Source of the DNA: Brachypodium distachyon
Taxonomy: Eukaryota; Streptophyta; Magnoliopsida; Poales; Poaceae
Length of the DNA: 64,000 nt
Assembly (NCBI RefSeq): GCF_000005505.3
Contig: NC_016132.3
Coordinates: 42,794,914 to 42,858,913 of the forward strand
Direction of reading: 5' to 3'
Positions 21,027 to 32,979 of the stretch are shown here, one piece after another. How positions within the stretch are numbered: the first letter of the stretch is position 1; each line of letters starts with the position of its first letter. The position numbers were made by a program, and so were the translations under genes. Below the pieces are notes generated by a model. It made no database searches and had not been told where the DNA came from. It saw only the letters and a list, made by a program, of their open reading frames with translations.

Positions 21027-24000
21027 TTTTGTGCAAAAGAGAGCTGAACACCACTCAATGAGTTTAACACAAAATTAGCATTGGGAAAACAATCACGGTA
21101 AAGTGGAAAGGCCTGACCCAATGCAATCAGAATTATGCATACAAATTACGATCAAGACAGGTGAAAAGAAAGGAGCCATTACTGTTGGCATCTGTCAGCG
21201 TAACGTGCCTTTGTTCCTCTTTTTATGAAGTCTGAACTTTTCTCTCCTCTGATAGTTACTCTAGAAACATGCAGTTCTGCCATCCTTTAAACATTCAGAG
21301 TAGAAATTTATGTAGAAGATGCATCGTAACCAATAGAAATTTATGTGCTAATGTATTCAGATTTGATCACCGTTCACATGAAGCATCACCTGTGGAAAAG
21401 AAAAATTAAAATTAAAATGGAGGATCAAAGCTTGGATTTAACCATCCTACATATACAGAAGAGTGGAAAATTAACACTCAAATAAGCAATGCATTATCTA
21501 CTTGAAGAACTTACACGCCATATACGATATTTTCTCTGAAGAACTTAGCTTCGAATTCTGTACCACATAATATGCACTGTCTTTCCTTCCAAAAGACCAA
21601 CATGAAATGACATGCAGCTGAGTTTTAAAATGAAACAAATTTAGCCTGTAAGTGTGCATCCACCTCCTCGACCATATGGCTTAGGATAATTCTCCCACGT
21701 CCCTCTACAAATCCACCCAACCCCACAAGTAAAAAAACCCAAGTGCTTGCTATCAAGGATTGGTTTCTAGATATACTCTGTTTTTGTACCTAAACATGTC
21801 AGCAAACAGAAAAATACATAAATAGCTATGTCCCTGGCTCTACGTGAATAATTTTTTGAAAGAATAAGATTGTCTAGACAGCCATGCACTTGTACAGAAA
21901 CTTGAACTTACACATATATGCTACTCCAGTGCATCCATTTCTCTGAACCAAAAATTATAAGCCTGTTGCTAGTTGAACAAGCATACAACCAGAGCATAGA
22001 CATATGAAGCAACACCGCCTTAATTATATCAAGGATTTTTGTGACCAATTGCAGTTCTCAGATCAAACACAAGCTTGTGTAGTGTGTACAACATACATAC
22101 TCCCAGATTTTACTTTTTAATAGAACTAACGATTTTCTAATTTGACACAGCCTGCTATTATACACAAGGCCTGAAACTGATTTATCACCAAGCCATCCAA
22201 GTGGTTAAACAACAAGAACATAAGCTTTTTTTACCTCTGTCAACTCTTTTTCTCTGAAGCTTAAATTCTCAAAGGTTAACCTGCACTCTCTCCCTCACTG
22301 GACAAAATTTGTTTAAACAACAAGAACATAAGCGTAATCACCTAGGGATGCTGCTAAACCCTCCTCGGTGCCGGACATCACGAGAGCAACCTGCACTTGC
22401 CGCTAAACCCTATTGCAATAATGATCACAAAAAGGAAAATTTAGACAACAATTTAATATCTGAAAGTACAACTTACTGAAAACTTGTTCGAGTTGGGAAA
22501 ATTATGGCATAAAAAATGGTGCCTAACCAACTCCCAAAGCTGTCCACTTGAAGTGCACCAAGCAGTTGATGATCTAGTACAAGTAGAAGAATTGTCGGTT
22601 TCTGTTCCAAAATTGAAAATAGTGCAAGATTTCCACTGAAGGTGAAGTAAACATAACCCAAATCTGTTATTTTCCACCATCTGACCGGACAAACAAAAGG
22701 ATGTTTACACAAAAGGGGAAAGTGCATTACTCAAAGAGAGTATCTCTGCGTCTATTTAAGAAATTTGGAAAAATGCACCAGCAAGCATTGCTACTCTACT
22801 ATTAATCCTTCACCTACTTTGTGTATTTAAACAACACATGTGGCTATACCGGCGGACCCACGTTAAGGCCTATGGGGGCAAATGCCCCCACTTATTTTTT
22901 TTGGTCCAGTAGCATATTGCCCATACTACAAGTAAATGCCCTCACTTAGCCCATTTATCCGTTTTTGCCCCCTCTAAAATGTTTTTTTTCTGGGTCCACC
23001 CATTAGGTATACATACCGACATACAGTTCCCATGGTGAAGTTTCAGCAGGTTGTATAACAATCAATATTTGAGCTGGTTGTTACCTTTCTCTCCTGTACA
23101 ACAACCAAGTTTTAGCACACGTTTATTATTTCATATCAGCTACGTGTTCATGATTAATAAGCAAAGTGTTCATGATTATTATAACATCACAGGCGCATCA
23201 GTACAAAAAGATCGAACTGACAAAAAGACCTATTCTTGCTGCTAACTTACTAAAGATGGGTCGTTGATGCTGCCTATAATGACGAAGCGTGGAGAGAGCA
23301 GCGGCGGAGGATCGCCGCCTTGCTGTTGCCAGAGGTGACGACGCGCCGACAGAGAGGCACGGAGGGGCCGTTGGCATCGCTGCTTGCTGGTGGTTGTGGT
23401 GACGTCGTGTGGCCGGAGAGGCGGGCGAGGTGCCGGAGTAGAGGAGCCGGAGTCGGTCAGTTCGGGGCGTGGCGCTAGGGCAGCGGCCCCGGATCTCTTC
23501 TGCGGTGGGCGGCCGGCAAGGCTCAGCGGGGGCTGGGTGCCCGGAAGCTGGGGCAGCGGCGCTTGGCTGGCGGGCCGACATTGGTGCTGCCGGTTGCGGA
23601 GGCGTGCGAGAGCGGCTGTGGGTGATCACGGGCGATGTTGAGCGGCTGGTCCGGCTGGGGCGCAGCTGCACGTGCACAGGGAAGGCGGCCGCGCCGGGGG
23701 AGGGGAGGGTGCCAGCACCAAGTCGAGAGAGACAGATCGGGCGAGGTTTTTTTTTGTGCGGGAAGATTTTTTTCCTTCTTGCGATCGAGCGGGCGGGCGG
23801 GTGGGCTGACCGACGGTCGGAAATCTTCGCACGTACCGAACTGCAAATTAAGTTGTAGTAAAGATAAAAAAAAAAAGAGATGGACAGGTGGTTGGGGGTG
23901 CAGATGGCGTCGGCGTCACCTGGAGGTTTTGCAGCCCACTGACCCTCATCCGGGCTCCGGCCCAGATGTCTTCCGCTCATGCTCCGGTAGATCTCTCCCC

Positions 24001-24059
24001 ATTCCGCCGCCTCCTCCAGTACTGCGCCGAGTCCGCCGACAACTGTCGTCACCACCACC
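21027..24059. other. Intergenic; GC-rich end may be the FBD gene 1 upstream region
   Basis: 21.0-23.2 kb is AT-rich with no supported gene. 22850-23010 holds a patch with repeated 'GCCCCC(A/T)' and TTTTT tracts that looks transposon-derived. 23280-23830 is strongly GC-rich and open in several frames on both strands, but the predicted proteins are low-complexity (Pro/Ala/Arg/Ser) and unlike each other; I treat it as non-coding or a decayed gene. Its right end, just before 24060, contains two GGCCCA/CAGCCCAC motifs of the site II type seen upstream of plant growth-related genes. Confidence 0.45.
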
Positions 24060-25606
24060 ATGGAGGAAACCCTCGCCGCCGTCCTCTCCTACCTCCCGCC
24101 ATCCCCCGTTTCCACCACCGCATCCCTTTCCTCCTCCCCCGCCGCCTCTGACGACGAGGACCGCATCAGCGCCCTCCCCGACGCGATCCTCCGCAACATC
24201 ATCTCCCGCCTCCCCACCAAGCACGCTGCCTGCACCACCGCCCTCTCCTCCCGCTGGCGCAGCCTCTGGGCCTCCACCCCTCTCCGCCTCGACGACGACG
24301 GCCTTGTTCCTGCCGCCGTTACTGCCGCGCTCGCCTCCCACCCGGGCCCCGTCGCCTCCGCCCGCCTCTCCTCCGCGCGCCTCGCTTCCGAGGTTCCCGA
24401 CGTCGTCGCTTCCTGGTTCGCCTCCCTCGCGGACAAGAACGTCGACGACCTCGTCGTCGTCAACGGCTCCTGGACCGAGGAGGAATGTGATTGGCGTCCG
24501 CCCTCCGGCCTCCTCGGATGCGCGTCCCTCCGCCGCCTCTGGCTCGGCCTCTGCCGGTTCCCGGACACCTCCGGCCTCCCTCCGGCCTTCGTCAGCCTGC
24601 AGGAGCTCGGGATTGTACATTGCTCCGTGCAGGACCGCGAGCTCCACGCCGTGCTCCCGCGCTGCCCCGAGCTTGAGAGCCTCGCGCTCGTGCTGACACA
24701 GGACTGCCCAAGGTATGTCCACATTTGGTCGGGAAGCCTCCAATACCTGGTGGTCTGGAGGTCCATGGTCAGAGAGGTGCACCTCGACGATGCCCCCAAC
24801 CTGGAGCGGTTGCTGTTGGAGCCGACCGTCCATGCCTCTACTCACGTCAAGATCATTAACGCGCCGAAGCTGAAAGTTTTTGGCTACTTCGATGTTGGAC
24901 TGCATCAGCTCAAGATCGGTCCGACTGTCATCAAGGTGATCTGAATTTTGCTTGTGGCATCATCTTATTTCCCACAATTAGATGGTAATACAATACATAA
25001 TTGCTTTCCCATGCATTATATTTTTAGGATGGGATAAAGGTTAAGCCAAATGCTATGGTTCGGACTCTCAGGACATTGGCATTGAAGGTGCAATTTGGAG
25101 TCGAGGAGCAAGTCAAGCTAGTGCCGGCCTTACTTAGATGCTTCCCGTGCCTAGAAACCCTGCATATCATGGTATCAATTCCCAGTCACTTCATCATTTA
25201 CATCATGGTTTGCGCTTGCGCCTTTTTGAGTTAAATTGTTCACTTTCTTTGAATACAGTCCACTCCTTCTGAATCACCAGTGAACGTTGATGTCGAATTC
25301 TGGGATCAAGTAGGCTACACCGAATGTGTTAATTCACATATCAAAAAGTTTGTGTTCGAAGCTGCCCGAGGAGAGGATACCGAGCTGGCATTTGTAAAGT
25401 TTGTCATGGAAAGAGCCCAAATGTTGGAGGAGATGCGCGTTTTTGTGGTTGATGGTTGCTCTAGAGATGTTGTGCTAAGTCGTTTATCTTCAGAAGGGTG
25501 TGTATCTGCAGATGCTACAGTGACGGTGGAGAGGCAAGATGTGTCCCATGCATGGAGCTTCCAAAGAGCGAGTGACATATCACAGAGTGACCCATTTGAT
25601 TGCTGA
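24060..25606 (+). CDS. F-box/FBD-LRR protein, cluster gene 1
   Basis: Three exons, 24060-24935, 25028-25171 and 25259-25606, all phase 0 with GT-AG borders, encode 455 residues. The F-box is at about residues 34-70 (EDRISALPDAILRNIISRLP, then SSRWRSLW) and should bind SKP1/ASK in an SCF ubiquitin ligase. Degenerate leucine-rich repeats follow (CASLRRLWLGLCRFPD, LQELGIVHCS, CPELESLALVL, NLERLLLEP). Exon 2 encodes the RCFPCLETLHIM segment, and exon 3 the FBD domain (ECVNSHIKKFVFEAARG, ELAFVKFVMERAQMLEEM) with the cluster's C-terminal signature RASDISQSDPFDC. The start was chosen as the first ATG of the long GC-rich exon, just after a GC/CT-rich leader. The substrate is unknown; FBD proteins are a fast-evolving plant family. 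No frame damage is seen. Confidence 0.88.
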
Positions 25607-27167
25607 TTTTGGGAGGTACTCTCAAGCCTCACTCTGTTGTTCGTACAGTATGTTCTTACTTTCTGTGTCATGTTTCCATGGGCCCCTCAGTAGCAAAATC
25701 TGCATCTCATAGCAATATGAGAGTTGTTCTTATACTTGGTTTCTAGTCAAACAAACCTTGCACTATTTTATCCCCATTGAAGTCCCTCTGTGTTGCTAAT
25801 TGCTATAGACTCCCTGTCTTCTAGCTGTTACTATTTGTCTAGTAAGCTCAAAATGTGACCTTCCATATGTCATAAAAAGTTACCGGACGTAGCGACGCCA
25901 CAGGCCCGATCCTATTGCGAGGTTACATGCCAAGGCCTGGAGGGGTGCCACAACGTTCTAGCGTCGTTGTGGCGACGATATCTTGACGTATTAAAAAAGC
26001 ATGATAACCGTGCTTTGTTCTGGTACCATTGATCAGAAATGTGTTTATTTGTTTTGAATGGTCTAGGTGTTTGATTGAGAAACCTTTCTTGGCTATGACA
26101 TCGATGTGTCTTACGCCCAAAGCCTCAAACATCAATTATTCTGATCAATCGGTATATGGGAGGGAGACATGTCACATTTTAGCAGGGACGGGGCTAGCTA
26201 GAACGAGAAGCATAAAAAATTGAGAACGCGTAGAAGAGGTAGCATAGTAAATACAAGATGGAACAAGCATAGAGACCAGAGATCAGACAATGATGAAATG
26301 ATCAATCTGCGGTCTGTAAGTGAGCACATCCCATTGTCTTACATTGCCCCCTAGACAACTGGGTTGGAGTTGTTTTAGGGCTTTGTACTTTTTTATGGGC
26401 CTTAGGTGGTGGCAAATTCCTAACAGGAAACTATAATCGCTTTGTAAAACTTATGGTAAGGTGCTGTTACTTTTGTACGCTGTAGTACTCACTATTGCTG
26501 GTTTCCTAGTCTGTATGTGGTTTTACCTTATCTCAAACAATCTTTTGGCTTTGGCTTGTCATCATACTTTTGATCTACTGTAAGCAGCAGGACAAGGATG
26601 ATGCACGCTTTACGTAGTATAATTAACACAAATATATTCCCTTCACTGTTCTCATGAGAACCATTTACGATTTGGATATATTCATATGAGCTGTCATCTG
26701 CAATTGTCAACCAAGTGAACATGGCTGGTGGGAATGTAACAAAATATGCAACTGCGCACGCCTGTTGTGCAGCTGCATCAGCCTAGCAGCTACACTCAAC
26801 TTAGGAGATCCATGGAGTTTTGAGAATGGTCTTGAGTCCTTATCCATGGCTCTACTCCGTAGACTATTGCATTTCATCAGCTACAGTCGGCACCTGCCCA
26901 CATGTTGGTTTTGGCATCCACAGCTTCTGGTGTGTGTACATTTCTGGTCCACAGCTAGAGCGGCGCATCCTGTGTAGTGCACAGTGTTTTGGCTCCTGCA
27001 AGCACATGCTTCCAGGATGAACAGTAACAAAAAAACTTAAACTTGTCAAGAAATTCTGAATTTTTGCACATATACAATCTTGTGTCCTTTGTTTGTTAAT
27101 TTTCATCGAAAAATGAACGCTCAACGCTCTGTACAAAATAGACAACTCCAATGCTCTTAAAAAAGTA
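25607..27167. other. Intergenic after cluster gene 1
   Basis: Contains the 3' UTR of cluster gene 1, then sequence without a supported gene. 25870-26230 has GCGACG-rich and 'AGCGTCGTTGTGGCGACGATA' style patches that may be an old DNA transposon; I cannot assign it. Confidence 0.4.
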
Positions 27168-27291
27168 CTCCCTCCGTCCAACAAAAGATGTCTCAAGTTT
27201 GTCAAAATTTGGATGTATCTAGACATGACTTAGTGTATAGATGCATTCAAATTTTGTCAAAGTTGAGACATCTTTTGTTGGACGGAGGGAG
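27168..27291. mobile_element. Stowaway MITE, 124 bp
   Basis: Starts CTCCCTCCGTCCAACAAAAG and ends CTTTTGTTGGACGGAGGGAG, a long and nearly perfect inverted repeat that can fold into one hairpin, flanked by TA (27166-27167, 27292-27293). The arms also pair inside (GATGTCTCAAGTTTGTC with its complement), so it is a candidate small-RNA precursor if transcribed. Confidence 0.9.
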
Positions 27292-27293
27292 TA

Positions 27294-28644
27294 GTTTTAA
27301 TGCAGTAACATTTTCTTTTTACACAGGACACAATTCTTATATTTTCCATGAAAGTTTACAAGCATATAAAATACAGGAACATGTATGTGTAAATTGTTTT
27401 GAATATTTTTGACACTCGGAATGTTGTATTTTCACCTGAGAGCATGTGTTCTTGTGCACCACTTTGAATTTCCAGTTGATGCACTGCTCACTTTATCTTT
27501 ATGTTTTGCACCTTCAGACTTCCCTATGGTACTGCAAGCTAAATATTATATTCGGTAATGTTAATAGTTTTTTCATCTCTCAATTTTGTGATGTGAAATA
27601 AAGTGAATTTATTTTACTTTTCAAGAAAATAGGTTTTGTAGGTATAGCTACTATATTTTGATTGATCTGTTGAGTTCAGACTTGTGACACATGCCATCTT
27701 TCAGGTGTTGCGTTAGCTCTTCCAATTTGCCACAGAAGACTGTCAACCCAGGAGCCATCTTAATCTGGAATCGTGAAGCTTGTAACCGAATCGAGCAGCA
27801 ATTGTGACAGGACAGAGCCATTTTAATCTGGATTGGTGAAGCTTATGCTGTGTGTGTGCTGTTGCTCGTGCTTGGAGTACATCTTGCAAATTTCATCCCT
27901 ACTCATGTTTAACTCGAATTAAGTTTCTTCGGAATAAAAGCCTTCATGATGACATGTGATTGCCTAAATTTTATTGACCAGTTCTGCGGTTCCTGCTGTT
28001 AAAACAGGGCATTTGTAAAATGTTCAGGCGACTGGGCAATCCTTTAAATTTTAAAGTGGAGTTGGAACCATGTGAAATGCCCAAACACGAAACTGCTATA
28101 AAGTTTATGACGACGGAAATATCTAAATCAGTGAATATTCATTTGCGTTCAGCTTAGCTCATTTAGCGTTTGATTATGTCGGCACAACTCATGCTTTTGT
28201 TAACCAGTACTGGTTGTCGTACTAGTTGATCAGTACTGTCTTTTTTTTGAAAAAAAAATACACTGATAACTGCACAATCTTTTTTAAATGTAGCTGTATT
28301 GGCTGTAAAAAAACAATTTACTCCCTCGGATGCATACTAATTTTCTCATATTTCTCCAAATATGAATGTATGTATGTTTAAAAAACGGCTAGATACATGT
28401 AACATTTTGATGGAGTAATTAATTAGTGCCGGTTCTTTCGACAGAAAAAAAATAACTCGGCTGATGGGCCCAGGAGAAACTCAGTCCCCAACATTCGGCC
28501 CAGCAGGCACCAAACCCTACAGCGTCTCTTGCAAAGAATGCAAAACGACAAAAACAGGCACCGCTTCCATCAACTGCTCCCTTCCCCTGCATTCCTCAAA
28601 GGCCAAAGCCTCCCTTTCGTCCCCTCCCGGCGCGGCCGGCGACG
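27294..28644. other. Intergenic, with a partial MITE and a short duplication
   Basis: Two near copies of GAGCCAT(C/T)TTAATCTGGA followed by GTGAAGCTT lie at about 27751-27782 and 27815-27845. 28321-28416 resembles a decayed Stowaway copy (CTCCCTCGGATG...TAGATACATGTAACATTTTGATGGAG). The last 200 bp are the promoter of cluster gene 2. No other gene is supported. Confidence 0.45.
28465..28520 (+). promoter_or_regulatory. Site II and telo-box-like motifs of cluster gene 2
   Basis: TGGGCCCA at 28465-28472 and CGGCCCAG at 28496-28503 are site II/UP1-type motifs (TCP-binding class), and AAACCCTAC at 28512-28520 is a telo-box-like motif. The start codon follows at 28645. This combination is typical of plant genes active in dividing tissue. 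Cluster gene 3 has the same arrangement. Confidence 0.5.
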
Positions 28645-30371
28645 ATGGGCACCATGAGCGCCATCATGCGGTCCATCTTGGCCTGCGTCCCCCCGGCGCA
28701 ATCCTCCACCTCCGACGGCTCCCTCTCCGCCGACTTCTCCGCCACCTCCCCTTGCGGCGGCGGCGAGGACCGCATCAGCCGCCTCCCCGACGTGCTGCTC
28801 TCCGACATCGTCTCCCGCCTCCCCGTCAAGGACGCAGCGCGCACCGCCGCGATCTCCCCGCGCTGGCGCAGCCTACGGGCATCCACGCCTCTCGTCCTCG
28901 ACGACAGCGACATCCTCCCCTGCAGCGACGATGATGATGACGACGACGACGACTACTGCTTCGCGCTCACCGACTGGCACGCCCTCACCGACACCGTCTC
29001 CCGCATCCTCGCCGGTCACCAAGGACCCTTCCGCTGCGTCCGCCTCACCGCGGTCTGCAACTACGCGGCCGCCCGCGACGGCAGCGCGCTCGTCCGCTGG
29101 CTTCGCCTCTTCGCCGCCAAGGGAGTCCAGGATCTCGTCCTCGTCAACTTCCCCAACTGGCCCTTCAAAAACAACCTCCCCGCCGAGATCCTCAGCGTCG
29201 CCTCCCTCCGCCGCCTGTACCTCGGCCTCTGGAATAAGTTCCCGGACACAGAGGACCTTCCCCGCGGCGCCCACGTCTTCCCGCACCTTGTCGAGCTTGG
29301 CTTCTGTCGCACCGACATCAAGGCCAAGGACCTTGACCGCCTACTCCAGTGCAGCCCCGTGCTGGAGAAGCTCGCGCTCGTCTCCTGCTACGACACCCCG
29401 CGCGACGTCCGGGTCCGCAGCCGCAGCCTCCGTTGTGTGCTCTTCTGGATGTCCATCGCGGACGCGCTCGCCGTGGTCGTCGCCCCGCGTCTCGAGCGCC
29501 TCATCCTGTGGAACGAGTGCCCTGGTGCCGGGCTCGAGAAGAACTTCCGCATCAGGGTCAAGATTGGCCACGCACCGAAGCTGAAGGTGCTCGGCTACTT
29601 GGAGCCATGCATCCATGTGCTGGAGATCGCCAACACCGTCATCGAGGTATAGCATAATTTTCGCAGCTATGTGTTACATACATATGCACAGATGTATTGT
29701 AATCATCCATGTCATTGTGATTCATGGTGAATTGCACATGAACTGTAGTCTGGGACAAAGCCCAGCCCCCTCACCACCGCTCCAAGTGTCGAGATCCTGG
29801 CATTGAGGGTGCGATTTGGAGTACGCAAGGAGGCCAAGATGCTACCGACCTTCCTGAGATGCTTTCCCAATGTCGAGACATTGCATGTCATGGTGAGATT
29901 CCAACCCCAATCTCCTCATCCAGCAATTTTATAACATCTATAGGCTCTAGCGCGTCGTTGCGGTATGTAATTGATAGAACTATTTAAATGATTATTCTGC
30001 AGTCTACTGAACCTGATGAGCCCACTGGCAAGCTCAACTTCAAGTTCTGGCAGGATGTTGGGCCCATCGAATGCCTGCAGTCGCACATCAAGAAGGTGGT
30101 GTTCAAGAACTTCCGAGGAAACCGCAGCGAACTCGCATTCCTCAGGTTCGTCGTTGAGAGAGCACGGCATCTGCTGAATATGGTGGTTGTGTTGGCTGAT
30201 GGAGATCCTTCTTCTGAGGGCAGGCTGGTGGCCAAGCTGAAACCTTTGGCTTGCAGCACCAAGCGGGCCAACAGAGACCCAAAATTCACAATCTTGGTGC
30301 GCAACGGGGGCAGCTCTTGGAGCTTCCGCATAGCGTCTGATCTCTCCCTGAGTGACCCTTTCGATTGCTGA
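28645..30371 (+). CDS. F-box/FBD-LRR protein, cluster gene 2
   Basis: Exons 28645-29646, 29749-29892 and 30003-30371, all phase 0 with GT-AG borders, give 504 residues. The F-box is at about residues 41-78 (GEDRISRLPDVLLSDIVSRLP, SPRWRSLRAS), then an aspartate run (95-103), LRR-like segments (ASLRRLYLGLWNKFPD, FPHLVELGFC, CSPVLEKLALVSC, RLERLILW), exon 2 with RCFPNVETLHVM, and an FBD in exon 3 (IECLQSHIKKVVFKNFRG, SELAFLRFVVERARHLLNM) ending RIASDLSLSDPFDC. It should act as the substrate-binding subunit of an SCF E3 ligase; the target is unknown. Exon 2 is exactly 144 nt, as in cluster gene 1. The start is the first ATG in frame; a second Met lies three codons on. Closest to cluster gene 3 in the F-box (SRLPVKDAART) and LRR (WMS-A-ALAVV) regions, so likely a recent duplicate of it. 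Confidence 0.9.
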
Positions 30372-31380
30372 GGCTGATCCAGGTGCTAGCCATAGCTGAT
30401 ACCCAATCGTGATACATCATTTCCATCTCTTTTGCTAAACTAGTCAAGTACTTCGATTGTCTGAGTACCATATATCCGTAAGCAAGGCACTTATCTAGAT
30501 TATTGATTCTGGGCTTATACATGTTTTTCTGGTTCGCGGAAAAGAGAACACAGTATTGAATAATGCAGTTTATCAGAGAATTAGAGATATCGTGCACGCA
30601 ATGTCTCATGCTCCTGTATTGCCATTAACTGATTACACTGCGGATATAGTGCATCTCATGTGTTGTGCTTGGTGGCTTGGTGCTGCTGTATTCTCGTGAT
30701 CGACTTTATCTATTCTTGTATTGTTCAGTTGTTTTCATAGCAGATTGGTACAGGCTTAGGTGGTACTGATAGTGCAAATTTGCACAAACTAGTATAAGCT
30801 TCTTCGGTTGTTGATTCATTCATTCTGATGGGTGATTGTCAGTTTGTGTTGTCATTGCCTGTAAGGTCTAATGTTGCCGTTTTGTCTACGACCCAATAAC
30901 CACTCCGCGGAAAACAATACAGAGAAGGTTCTAGGGCAGGATAGAATAATCTTTTTTTTTAACGGAAATAGCAGGTGCTCTGCCTTTGCATTAAGAAGAG
31001 AGGATAGAATAATCTAGCCAGGAAGGTGTCGAAGACAAAAGTTCACCCAGCTTCGAGGCCCTGAGCAATAAGCCTGTAGTGCAGAGCTAGATTTCATCAC
31101 TTCGCCAAAAAAAGAAAATAAAGGAAAGAAAAAGAACAACAACTAGATTGGGTCGGCTAAGATAGTTCTGAGTCTTGGCCGTGTTGGGCAATGTGAATCG
31201 ACCTGGTATTTGCCAGGACCATTTGGATCCTTTGGTCCGCAAGTCTTCCCCATGATTCGATACAAATCGATGACGGTTCAAATTACTAGGGTAAATCTCC
31301 TGCATGTGGGCATGGGAGCACGCTAGGTACTCGCTCGTCCTTGCTCAGATTGTAACAAGCAGGATTAAAACGTGTAGTCA
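30372..31380. other. Intergenic
   Basis: 3' flank of cluster gene 2, then AT-rich DNA. At 30950-31005 a poly-T tract followed by AACGGAAATAGCAGGTGC and CTCTGCCTTTGCATTAAG looks like the reverse complement of a retroposon 3' tail, a sequence type repeated widely in grasses. No gene is supported. Confidence 0.45.
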
Positions 31381-32175
31381 CCGTCACGAAATCATTTTTG
31401 TCTTCCGGTGACTCTTTTTTTTCTGCTCACAGTTCTTTCCGTATCTTCAAAATTTCTAAGTCTTTTCTTGCATTCGGTCCGTCTTTCGTTTTGTCAGGGA
31501 TGTTCATCAGCAATCCCAACACAACGTCACATACATTTTTCTCGACATGCATCACATCAATGCTGTGTCGGCATCGCAAGTGTGGCCAGTATGGCAGGCC
31601 CCAGAATACAGACCTCCTTTTCCACACGGAGGTGTCCGGGCCGTCCTTATCTTTGACATTTTCTTTTTTCCCAGGCCTAACCTACAGATCCTTGACAATA
31701 TCGTAGATTTTAAAGTCAGACTTTTCCCTAGGTTTACCCTCGTGCTCTTCCTTTCCGTTGAAGCTCACCGCATCAAGCCTCCACGGGTCTTTAGGGTGCA
31801 ACCACCGTCGGTGTCCCATGTACACAATTTTGCGTGATGTGGGCAACATCTCCGATATTGTATTCTCCGCGCACTTTGTACATGCGTTGTACCCTTTTGT
31901 GCACTGGCATGATGTATTACCATTTGCTGGGTAGTCATGCACACAAGTCAGCAACGCTGCTCTAAGGGTGAAGTACTCCTCTTCATGATTAACCATGGAG
32001 GAAGGTTGTACACAAATATGATCACTGGCCATGTGCTGTGCGTGCTGCCCATCTTGCCATATATGTTGTTTGTGTCGACAGGAAGACGTCCCTTTGTCAC
32101 CATAGGAGGTGTATTGAAGGTGGTGCGACAACGACCAGAAATGGGATGGGATGGAATGTCTCGTTCTTCAAGCAT
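31381..32175 (-). pseudogene. CACTA (En/Spm) transposase fragment, tnp2 type
   Basis: Reading leftwards, three overlapping frames give the Transposase_21 (tnp2) pattern: STHSTWPVIIFVYNLPPW (about 32050), then LRAALLTCVHDYPANGN and CTKGYNACTKCAENT (about 31880) followed by RKIVYMGHRRWLHPKDPWR, and finally KRRSVFWGLPYW and HSIDVMHVEKNVCDVVLGLL (31427-31627). These are ordered as in plant CACTA transposases, which cut CACTA-ended elements in the nucleus. At least two frameshifts separate the blocks and both ends of the protein are missing. Terminal CACTA repeats are not visible close by, so this is an internal remnant between cluster genes 2 and 3. Confidence 0.8.
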
Positions 32176-32811
32176 CTCTTCTAGTGGTATCGAGCTAACG
32201 AGATGTAGTCAGCAGGTAGAGAGTTTGTTGGCAATGAAGGCTTCGACGAAAGTACGCGCGAAATTCTGATGGAAACACAAGATCTATGATCAGTCAAAGT
32301 TGACCCGCCTCAGGTGTTGGGATTGTACACCCACTCTCCTAACCAAGTGAGCTAGGCTCGCTCTCTTGAAGTTGTGTATGTTTTGTTTGATTGAGTGACA
32401 GTCGTTACCTGTACATCCGTGAAATCCACCCTCTGAGTCACTTATTACAAAATTTGTGGTAGGTTGGTACAGTTTTTTTTGTCTGACATGTTCGACGTTC
32501 GTTGCTTTTTAATTAATTAATAACGATGGACGTCTTATCATATGCACAGGCCGAGATCTTCACCTGCTGTGTCGATTAAATTATTTGGTAACTTTGTGTT
32601 CTTGGGATTAGTAATTTAGTATAATTATTACTGTACTAATTGACAAACTCATCAATCAGCATGGCGCTCTTTTGACATCAATGCACGTACTTTTAGGGCA
32701 TAACAAAGTGCAAGAGCCAGTGATCCAGCTTAGATTCAAGTATTCAACGTGGCGTGATTAGTTTAACACATCCTGCCGTGAAGGACGGAGGAAGGAACAA
32801 ACAAACGAGAC
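32176..32811. other. Intergenic
   Basis: AT-rich DNA between the CACTA remnant and the promoter of cluster gene 3. About 32300-32350 resembles a degenerate coding-strand remnant ('GATTGTACACCCACTCTCC'), but it could not be assigned. Confidence 0.4.
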
Positions 32812-32893
32812 GGGCCCAGACGCTCCCTTCTGCATCCGGCGGCCCACGAACGCGAAACCCTAACAAGTTCCCGATCCGGCCGCCTCTATAAGA
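32812..32893 (+). promoter_or_regulatory. Core promoter of cluster gene 3: site II, telo-box, TATA
   Basis: GGGCCCA (32812-32818) and GGCCCAC (32841-32847) are site II-type motifs. AAACCCTAA (32855-32863) is a perfect telo-box. CTATAAGA (32886-32893) is a good TATA box about 90 bp before the ATG, which predicts a transcription start near 32915-32925. Assignments rest on motif matching only. Confidence 0.6.
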
Positions 32894-32979
32894 ACAAGAC
32901 AGACCACTCGACTACTCCATCTCCCTCTCGCTGGTCGGCAGGAAGGAACCGGCGCCTTCCCATTCGCTGCTCGCTCCCA

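Noticed and set aside
22453..22727. Minus-strand frames that loosely resemble an LRR-like segment
   Set aside because: Similarity is too weak to link to the FBD family; no F-box or FBD motif nearby.
23198..24061. A 287-codon open frame on the minus strand upstream of cluster gene 1
   Set aside because: Low-complexity Pro/Ala/Arg/Ser protein, several frames open at once because of high GC, no family resemblance, and its first codons overlap the leader of the FBD gene.
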